Assembly: GCF_018343535.1 (NCBI RefSeq)
Contig: NZ_JAGYPF010000001.1
Location: forward strand, 1,178,001 to 1,242,000
DNA: 64,000 nucleotides
Source of the DNA: Neobacillus rhizophilus
GTDB taxonomy: Bacteria > Bacillota > Bacilli > Bacillales > Cytobacillaceae
Direction: 5' to 3'
Part shown: positions 59,028 to 64,000 of the stretch, piece by piece
Numbering within the stretch: the stretch's first letter is position 1
Layout of the letters: every line of letters starts with the position of its first letter
Position numbers and translations under genes: made by a program
The notes under the pieces: model-generated
Databases searched by the model: none
The model's input: the letters and a program-made list of their open reading frames with translations, nothing else
Told to the model about the DNA's origin: nothing

Positions 59028-60037
59028 GGCAATTTTTCTAAATATTTTACCGCATCGTCAAAGGTATCGACCGGAACAATTTTCATCTTTGTTTTGATAT
59101 CTCGTGCTGCCTTTAAGGCTGCCCGATAATTGGAGTCCTTAGCACCCTTTTCGTTCGGTGCAAAAAAGATTTCTGCGCCGGCATTATCAGCGGCAACAAT
59201 TTTTTGTTCGATACCGCCAATCGGCCCAACGGTGCCATCTGGGTCAATCGTTCCCGTTCCGGCAATTTGGTAGCCTTTCGTTAGGTCATTCTTTGTTAAC
59301 TGGTTATATATCTCCAAGGTAAACATAAAACCCGCAGAAGGCCCGCCGATTTCATCTGTTCTGACTTTAACCTCGGGATCGACGGTGATTTCTTTATCGT
59401 CCACAAGTGAAATGCCTATGCCTGCCTTCCCAGGCTGATCCTTAAAGGGCTGCAGAATAAGATTCACACTTTTTTCCTCGTTATTTCTGGAATAGGTTAA
59501 TTTCACATGATCTCCGGCACTTTTTTTCCCTAAATATTCAATGAAATCTTTTGATGAGGGAAATGTGTGTCCATCCATTTTAAAAACGCGGTCACCTGCC
59601 TGGAGCTTCCCTTCTGCAGGCATTCCCGGCAGGACCTGCATCACATATATTCCCTTATATTTATAATGTACAGGCAGCCCTGCTTTATGGTATGCCACCT
59701 CAATCGCATTAAGTTTTGATGCTGCCATCAAATGCAGCTGCCTGACATTATATTCTTCTTCCGTTTCCTGTTCATTTAATACCATATCGAGCGGATAGAT
59801 TTCCTCATATTTTCTCATTTTGGCCTCTATATAGGAATAGATATTAGCCCTTCCCATCCGGACAGTTGTCAGCATAAAATTTCCTTTTTCCTGATAACCG
59901 CCTTCAACTGTAATGATTGGAGCAAGTTCTTTTGCCATCCCTGGTTTTGAAACATAGTAAGGTAATGAATAATACATTCCGCCTATCAGAAATACTGCAA
60001 GGATAAAGAAAATGCCAATTGATAGTTTTTTACGCAA
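59015..60037 (-). CDS. ylbL: PDZ-domain serine protease YlbL (SepM/Lon-C family)
   Basis: Membrane-anchored protease with S16 (Lon-type) catalytic domain. It has 340 residues: an N-terminal transmembrane helix (about 6-25), a PDZ domain (about 125-195; VLPGMPAEGKLQAGDRV) and a C-terminal Lon-like domain with catalytic Ser in DEIGGPSAGFMFTLEIY and Lys in IGGIEQKIVAAD. Start is TTG at 60037 with AAGGGG 10 nt upstream; length then matches B. subtilis. The gap from the preceding gene is 7 bp. Confidence 0.91.
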   Translation of the reverse strand: MRKKLSIGIFFILAVFLIGGMYYSLPYYVSKPGMAKELAPIITVEGGYQEKGNFMLTTVRMGRANIYSYIEAKMRKYEEIYPLDMVLNEQETEEEYNVRQLHLMAASKLNAIEVAYHKAGLPVHYKYKGIYVMQVLPGMPAEGKLQAGDRVFKMDGHTFPSSKDFIEYLGKKSAGDHVKLTYSRNNEEKSVNLILQPFKDQPGKAGIGISLVDDKEITVDPEVKVRTDEIGGPSAGFMFTLEIYNQLTKNDLTKGYQIAGTGTIDPDGTVGPIGGIEQKIVAADNAGAEIFFAPNEKGAKDSNYRAALKAARDIKTKMKIVPVDTFDDAVKYLEKLPKKK

Positions 60038-60044
60038 GCTGCCA

Positions 60045-60824
60045 TCACCCCTTCCAATTATCAATTTCCTTCTTAATTTGCTCAAGATACTTTTTTGCCT
60101 CGTCTTCGCCAATTTTAATGATTTCTTCAATGTTAGTAAATGCCCGCGAACTATAGCCCTCGACAGGGGGACGAATCATCACATTTGCAGATGTTTCATG
60201 GAAATTGATAATCTCAGTCTGCATAATATCAATACTTTGCATGATGACATCGTAAATGGAGGTAATTTCCGCGTTTCGCTTAACCCGTGAGACATCCACG
60301 GCAATCACAATATCCGCCCCCATCTCTTGCACAACAGAAATGGGAACACGGTCAGCAACTCCGCCATCCACGAGGATTCTTCCCTTATACTTCTCAGGCA
60401 CAAAAATTCCTGGTATGGAAATGCTTGCCCTGACAGCCTCTGCCACCGGCCCCTCTTTAAAGACAACTTTTTCTCCGGTTAATAAATCCGTTGCCACAAT
60501 CCCAAGTGGTATTGACAAGTCTTCGATATTTTTCCCATGGGTAAAGATACGAATAAATTCCTTTACTTTCTTGCCTGTAATAAATCCCATTTTCGGGACA
60601 GTAAAATCAAGAAAATACTTTCTCCTAAAAGCGGTTGAATATTTATATAGAAGGTCTAAATCAATCCCAGCTCCATAAAAACAAGCGACCAGGGCTCCCA
60701 TGCTGCTGCCTGCAATTAAATCAATCGGAATACCGGCATCCTTTAACACCTTTATAACACCCAAATGAGCAAACCCGCGAGCTCCTCCAGAGCCGAGCGC
60801 CAAGCCAATCTTAGGGTGCTCCAT
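60045..60824 (-). CDS. Patatin-like phospholipase family protein (YlbK/RssA-like)
   Basis: A 259-residue acyl hydrolase of the patatin family. The oxyanion motif is GSGGARGFAHLG near residue 12, the nucleophile elbow GSSMG with Ser near residue 41, and the Asp in VDGGVADRVP. GGAGGG precedes the ATG. The natural substrate is unknown. Located beside ylbL as in B. subtilis. Confidence 0.9.
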   Translation of the reverse strand: MEHPKIGLALGSGGARGFAHLGVIKVLKDAGIPIDLIAGSSMGALVACFYGAGIDLDLLYKYSTAFRRKYFLDFTVPKMGFITGKKVKEFIRIFTHGKNIEDLSIPLGIVATDLLTGEKVVFKEGPVAEAVRASISIPGIFVPEKYKGRILVDGGVADRVPISVVQEMGADIVIAVDVSRVKRNAEITSIYDVIMQSIDIMQTEIINFHETSANVMIRPPVEGYSSRAFTNIEEIIKIGEDEAKKYLEQIKKEIDNWKG

Positions 60825-60931
60825 AGCAGAACCCTCCTATTATACATCTAATAAATCACGTTCAATCTTATGGTCTAAAACAACATTCTATGAGTATATT
60901 TATTTTATATGAGGACAAGTAGAAAGAAAAG

Positions 60932-61140
60932 CAGAAGGCGCCCGTTTATCGGCGATATAGGGCGACTTATCACTGACAAGCGTAGAGAAGACAGGGATTA
61001 GTCGCCCTTAATGCGTACAGAAAGCGAAAGCTTTCTATAGCCAAGCACAAGACGAGTCGGCCGAAAGGGAGTTCTTTAACCTTTTGGAGGACCCGCTTGT
61101 GACCACGAGCCGATGGCGCCTGAAGCTGGACAGCTTCACA
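60932..61140. repeat. Structured intergenic element with three hairpins before ylbJ
   Basis: Stem 1: AGGGCGACT (60959-60967) with AGTCGCCCT (61000-61008). Stem 2: AGAAAGC-GAAA-GCTTTCT (61019-61036), a GNRA-type tetraloop. Stem 3: TGAAGCT-GGAC-AGCTTCA (61121-61138). The element ends about 20 bp before the ylbJ ATG. It looks like a MITE- or REP-like Bacillaceae intergenic repeat from its composition, but only one copy is in this window, so that is inference. The rest of the 60825-61158 gap shows nothing else. Confidence 0.65.
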
Positions 61141-61158
61141 AGGAAGGAGAACTCTTCG

Positions 61159-62379
61159 ATGTTTCGGTCAAAGCTCAAAACGCTTGCTTTAGCCATCTCC
61201 GGCATCGTTTTAGCGGCGTCACTTATTTTCTATCCAAAAGAATCATTTGAAGGCTCTATCCGTGGCCTTAATTTGTGGTGGGAAATCGTATTCCCTTCCC
61301 TCCTGCCTTTTTTTATTGTATCAGAAATGTTGATTGGATTTGGAGTAGTCAAGTTCATTGGGGTTCTTCTCGAACCTTTTATGAGACCGCTTTTCAAAGT
61401 TCCTGGTGTAGGAGGATTCGTCTGGGCCATGGGAATGGCATCAGGGAATCCAGCAGGCGCAAAATTTACTGCAAGAATGCGGCAAGAAGGCCACATAACA
61501 CGGATTGAAGCCGAGAGACTCGTCTCCTTTACCAACTCCTCTAATCCCCTATTTATCTTTGGCGCAGTAGCTGTGGGATTTTTTCATAATACCCAATTAG
61601 GGATACTCTTAGCGGCTGCTCACTATTTGGGCAACGTATGTGTTGGAATTATGATGCGGTTTTATGGAAAGGAATCACCTGATAAAGCGAAAAACGCCAA
61701 AAAACTTAAGATTCGAGCAGCCTTATCGGCTTTGCACCAAACAAGGCTAAAGGATAACCGCCCGATTGGAAAGCTTCTTGGCGATGCTGTTACCTCTTCG
61801 ATTCAAACATTATTGATGGTCGGCGGTTTTATCATCCTGTTCTCTGTCATAAATAAACTTCTTTACCATCTACATATCACGGCTGCGCTGGCAAAATTCG
61901 TGGAAATGATTTTTTCCGTGTTTAATTTTCCAGAAATGTTAAGCATACCGTTTATCTCCGGATTGTTTGAAATCACACTTGGGAGCGATCTGACCAGCAG
62001 GGTGGATGAGGCGTTATTGTTACAGAAAGCAATCATAACAAGCTTTATTTTAGCCTTTGGCGGTTTTAGTGTCCAAGCGCAGGTTGCCAGTATCTTAGCC
62101 CAGACTGACATCCGCTTTCGGCCATTCTTTATTGCGCGAATCTTCCAAGGCATTTTTGCCGGGCTCTTAACGCTCCTCTTATGGAATCCCATTTATGTGC
62201 GCTTCCAAGGCCATAATCAGCCTGCAGGCGCCCTGCCAGTATTTGGAGATGGAATATGGACAAAGGATTTTTATCATAAAATGCTGGAAACTGGCCCACT
62301 CATCACGATTTGCTCCCTATCAATATATATACTAATCTTATTTATCAAGCTAAAAGAAAGTAATATAAAAAAGAGCTAA
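61159..62379 (+). CDS. ylbJ: Sporulation integral membrane protein YlbJ
   Basis: Polytopic membrane protein needed for spore cortex or heat resistance in B. subtilis (reported under sigma-E control). It has 406 residues and about 8-9 hydrophobic spans, with the nucleoside-recognition (Gate) signature in GNPAGAKFTARM and FTNSSNPLFIFGAV. Start ATG 61159 has AAGGAG 9 nt upstream. The frame stays open 25 codons further, to 61084, but that part belongs to the structured repeat and is not conserved. Confidence 0.9.
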   Translation: MFRSKLKTLALAISGIVLAASLIFYPKESFEGSIRGLNLWWEIVFPSLLPFFIVSEMLIGFGVVKFIGVLLEPFMRPLFKVPGVGGFVWAMGMASGNPAGAKFTARMRQEGHITRIEAERLVSFTNSSNPLFIFGAVAVGFFHNTQLGILLAAAHYLGNVCVGIMMRFYGKESPDKAKNAKKLKIRAALSALHQTRLKDNRPIGKLLGDAVTSSIQTLLMVGGFIILFSVINKLLYHLHITAALAKFVEMIFSVFNFPEMLSIPFISGLFEITLGSDLTSRVDEALLLQKAIITSFILAFGGFSVQAQVASILAQTDIRFRPFFIARIFQGIFAGLLTLLLWNPIYVRFQGHNQPAGALPVFGDGIWTKDFYHKMLETGPLITICSLSIYILILFIKLKESNIKKS

Positions 62380-62394
62380 AAATTAGCTCTTTTT

Positions 62395-62397
<3 letters not shown>
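62371..62397. terminator. Bidirectional terminator between ylbJ and coaD
   Basis: AAAGAGCTAAAAATTAGCTCTTTTTTT: stem AGAGCTAA with TTAGCTCT, T/A runs on both sides. Confidence 0.85.
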
Positions 62398-62886
<489 letters not shown>

Positions 62887-63447
62887 TTATTCCCCATTAG
62901 ATTTTAAATATATTGTTATAGCAATAATCCCATATTTCTCATGTTTTATCTGCGAGAACCGCCCGACAGAGGAAGGTAAATCGACATCAAAACTATGTTC
63001 ACAGACAATAATTCCTTGGTCCTTAACCACATTCTCTTTATCCATTTTTTCCATTAACCTGATCAGCTCTTGAAGCTTGTACGGCGGGTCCAAGAAAATA
63101 TAGTCAAACATAATTTCTCGTTTAATTAAAGCCTTAAGTGCCCTGTCTGCATCATTCCTGTATACCTCAGTTTTGTCTTCAAACCTGCATGCGCTGATAT
63201 TGTCTTGGATTGTCTGAATTGCTTTGGCGTCCCTGTCGATAAATATCACTTTATCCAAGCCTCTGCTCAGTGCTTCCAAACCTAATCCTCCGCTCCCAGC
63301 AAAGAGGTCAAGCCCGGTACCCCCGTCAAAATAAGGGCCAATCATATTAAATAGGGCTCCCTTCACCTTATCTGTTGTAGGTCTTGTTGTATTACCAGGG
63401 ACAGCTTTAAGAGGACGGCCTTTACAGATGCCAGAAACTACTCTCAC
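62887..63447 (-). CDS. rsmD: 16S rRNA (guanine-966-N2)-methyltransferase RsmD (YlbH)
   Basis: SAM-dependent methyltransferase for G966 in the small subunit. It has 186 residues. Motif I is LDLFAGSGGLGLEALSRG near residue 47, the catalytic DPPY is in FDYIFLDPPYKL. Start is GTG at 63447 with GGTGGTG upstream. Long 5' region (about 370 bp to ylbG) contains a conserved-looking leader, see the separate entries. Confidence 0.95.
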   Translation of the reverse strand: MRVVSGICKGRPLKAVPGNTTRPTTDKVKGALFNMIGPYFDGGTGLDLFAGSGGLGLEALSRGLDKVIFIDRDAKAIQTIQDNISACRFEDKTEVYRNDADRALKALIKREIMFDYIFLDPPYKLQELIRLMEKMDKENVVKDQGIIVCEHSFDVDLPSSVGRFSQIKHEKYGIIAITIYLKSNGE

Positions 63448-63633
63448 GTGTTCACCACCACATTTTATCCAAAATTACGTTTTTTTACATCCTACCATAG
63501 GCTGCAAAATATAAACAAATTTGTCACATTAGTTTTTTCTTTTCTTACATTTTATAAAAAATTTGCGAAAAAAGGAAATTTTAAATTTCGACGTATAAGG
63601 TTTTGGGTTGTGGAAATAATGTAAGTAACAACA

Positions 63634-63684
63634 TCAATTCGAGGATGTTGTTGCCAACCGCGGAGAAGACTTACGTTTCCCCAT
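63634..63684 (-). CDS. Short leader ORF (16 codons) upstream of rsmD
   Basis: ATG at 63684 reads MGKRKSSPRLATTSSN and stops at TGA 63634. A near-perfect CCGGAGG ribosome site lies 8 nt upstream (63693-63697 for the GGAGG), far better than most genes here. It ends inside the ACAACATC/GATGTTGT hairpin. It is 186 bp before the rsmD GTG. A translated leader peptide that controls rsmD is plausible; nothing proves expression. Confidence 0.5.
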   Translation of the reverse strand: MGKRKSSPRLATTSSN

Positions 63685-63746
63685 AAGTTCTTCCTCCGGT
63701 TTCTCCTCTCCCTTTGCCTTCTGTCCTATATCAGGATTTAGAAGGA

Positions 63747-63780
63747 CCCTGCAAAATTTTTGCAGGGTTTTTTTCTTTTT
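63747..63780 (+). terminator. Strong hairpin with T run on the plus strand
   Basis: ACCCTGC-AAAATTTTT-GCAGGGT then TTTTTTCTTTTT on the plus strand. No plus-strand gene is known upstream, so it may end an antisense transcript or belong to the double terminator of ylbG on the minus strand. Confidence 0.6.
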
Positions 63781-63783
63781 AGG

Positions 63784-63812
63784 GCAAAAAAAAGATGAGA
63801 TGATTCTCACCT
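63784..63812 (-). terminator. Terminator after ylbG
   Basis: AAGGTGAGAATCATCTCATC followed by TTTTTTTT on the minus strand; stem TGAGA with TCTCA plus outer G-C pair. Directly after the ylbG stop. Confidence 0.7.
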
Positions 63813-63814
63813 TT

Positions 63815-64000
63815 TTATATCCCCATTTTATAGTCATATTCTTTTGCCTTGTCAGGTGCTGAATTTTCGTATTCCATTTTTAAAAAGGGCTTGTATGAAG
63901 GCTCTACTTTTTTCACGAACGAAAAGGATTGGAGCTTTTCTATAATTTCCTCTGCATCGTCTTGGTTACAGTACACCACAACATATTTTAGCTTTTTTGA
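63815..64000 (-). CDS. ylbG: YlbG (DUF2129), 5' part outside window
   Basis: The last 61 residues of a small cytoplasmic protein are visible. They read [17 protein letters not shown] near the window edge and end in [12 protein letters not shown], nearly identical in pattern to B. subtilis YlbG (about 90 residues). DUF2129; function not known. The start codon lies beyond 64000. Confidence 0.88.
   Translation of the reverse strand, partial: SKKLKYVVVYCNQDDAEEIIEKLQSFSFVKKVEPSYKPFLKMEYENSAPDKAKEYDYKMGI

Larger units (their letters stand above)
63600..63780 (-). ncRNA. Structured leader of rsmD (candidate ylbH-leader type)
   Basis: On the minus strand, ACAACATC (63641-63648 region) pairs with GATGTTGT (63624-63632 region) around a short loop, enclosed by GTAAGT and ACTTAC. 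The ribosome site of the short ORF, GGAGGAAGA, can pair with TCTTCTCC inside that ORF with one bulge. A strong stem ACCCTGCAAAAATT-type (CCCTGCAAAA/TTTTGCAGGG, 63747-63773) lies at the 5' end. I recall an Rfam family named after ylbH leaders; I could not check it. The orientation is inferred from the ORF's ribosome site. Confidence 0.55.

Noticed and set aside
61084..61158. N-terminal extension of ylbJ (25 residues)
   Set aside because: It is encoded by the structured repeat and lacks conservation. The ATG at 61159 has AAGGAG at the right distance.
63634..63837. 67-residue ORF on the minus strand
   Set aside because: Its first part overlaps ylbG and its terminator out of frame. Only the last 16 codons, which have their own ribosome site, are plausible.

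Overview
The window comes from the chromosome of a low-GC, endospore-forming member of the Bacillaceae (Bacillus or a close relative such as Neobacillus; the genus is inference). The evidence is gene content and order: a PyrR-attenuated pyr operon, an ileS T-box, the dcw cluster carrying spoVD and spoVE, spoIIGA-sigE-sigG, the bacillithiol gene bshC, and the ylb block (ylbG to ylbQ), all in the order I know from Bacillus subtilis. Nearly every gene reads on the minus strand. The exceptions are rqcH, ylbP, ylbM and ylbJ. I see no phage, transposase, tRNA, rRNA or CRISPR.

Layout. 1-1961: 5' two thirds of a calcium P-type ATPase, cut by the window edge. 2179-3888: rqcH (alanine tailing in ribosome rescue), convergent with the pyr operon. 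3967-4078: an unexplained array of six 8-mers spaced about 21 bp. 4094-15957: pyrR-pyrP-pyrB-pyrC-carA-carB-pyrK-pyrD-pyrF-pyrE, a complete UMP pathway with three PyrR attenuators. 15954-21055: rluD, lspA, ylyA and T-box-controlled ileS. 21052-25030: divIVA, ylmH, ylmG, sepF, ylmE, pgeF, ylmC (septum placement and conserved companions). 25274-28011: sigG, sigE, spoIIGA with a Spo0A-type promoter of 22-bp spacing. 28363-47823: ftsZ, ftsA, sbp, two DUF881 genes, divIB, murB, murG, spoVE, murD, mraY, an orphan MurF-N-domain gene, murE, spoVD, pbpB, ftsL, rsmH, mraZ and its operator. 48149-54388: bshC, a DUF3397 gene, a ketopantoate reductase-like gene and a three-gene biotin-dependent acyl-CoA carboxylase. 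54622-64000: ylbP, an RsfA-family regulator, a crotonase, rpmF, ylbN, tmcAL, ylbL, a patatin-like protein, ylbJ, coaD, rsmD with a structured leader that holds a short ORF, and the 3' part of ylbG.

How it fits together. The pyr operon makes UMP, which supports nucleotide sugars for the neighbouring murein genes. The dcw genes carry precursor synthesis (MurE, MraY, MurD, MurG, MurB) and the division machine (FtsZ, FtsA, SepF, FtsL, DivIB, Pbp2B). SpoVD and SpoVE, and then SpoIIGA, sigma-E and sigma-G, adapt the cluster to sporulation. Most of the window is conserved core genome. The less usual parts are mainly intergenic: the phased array beside pyrE, the rsmD leader, a 64-bp repeat with a micro-ORF present twice, two families of GC-rich inverted repeats, and the MurF-like orphan between murE and mraY.
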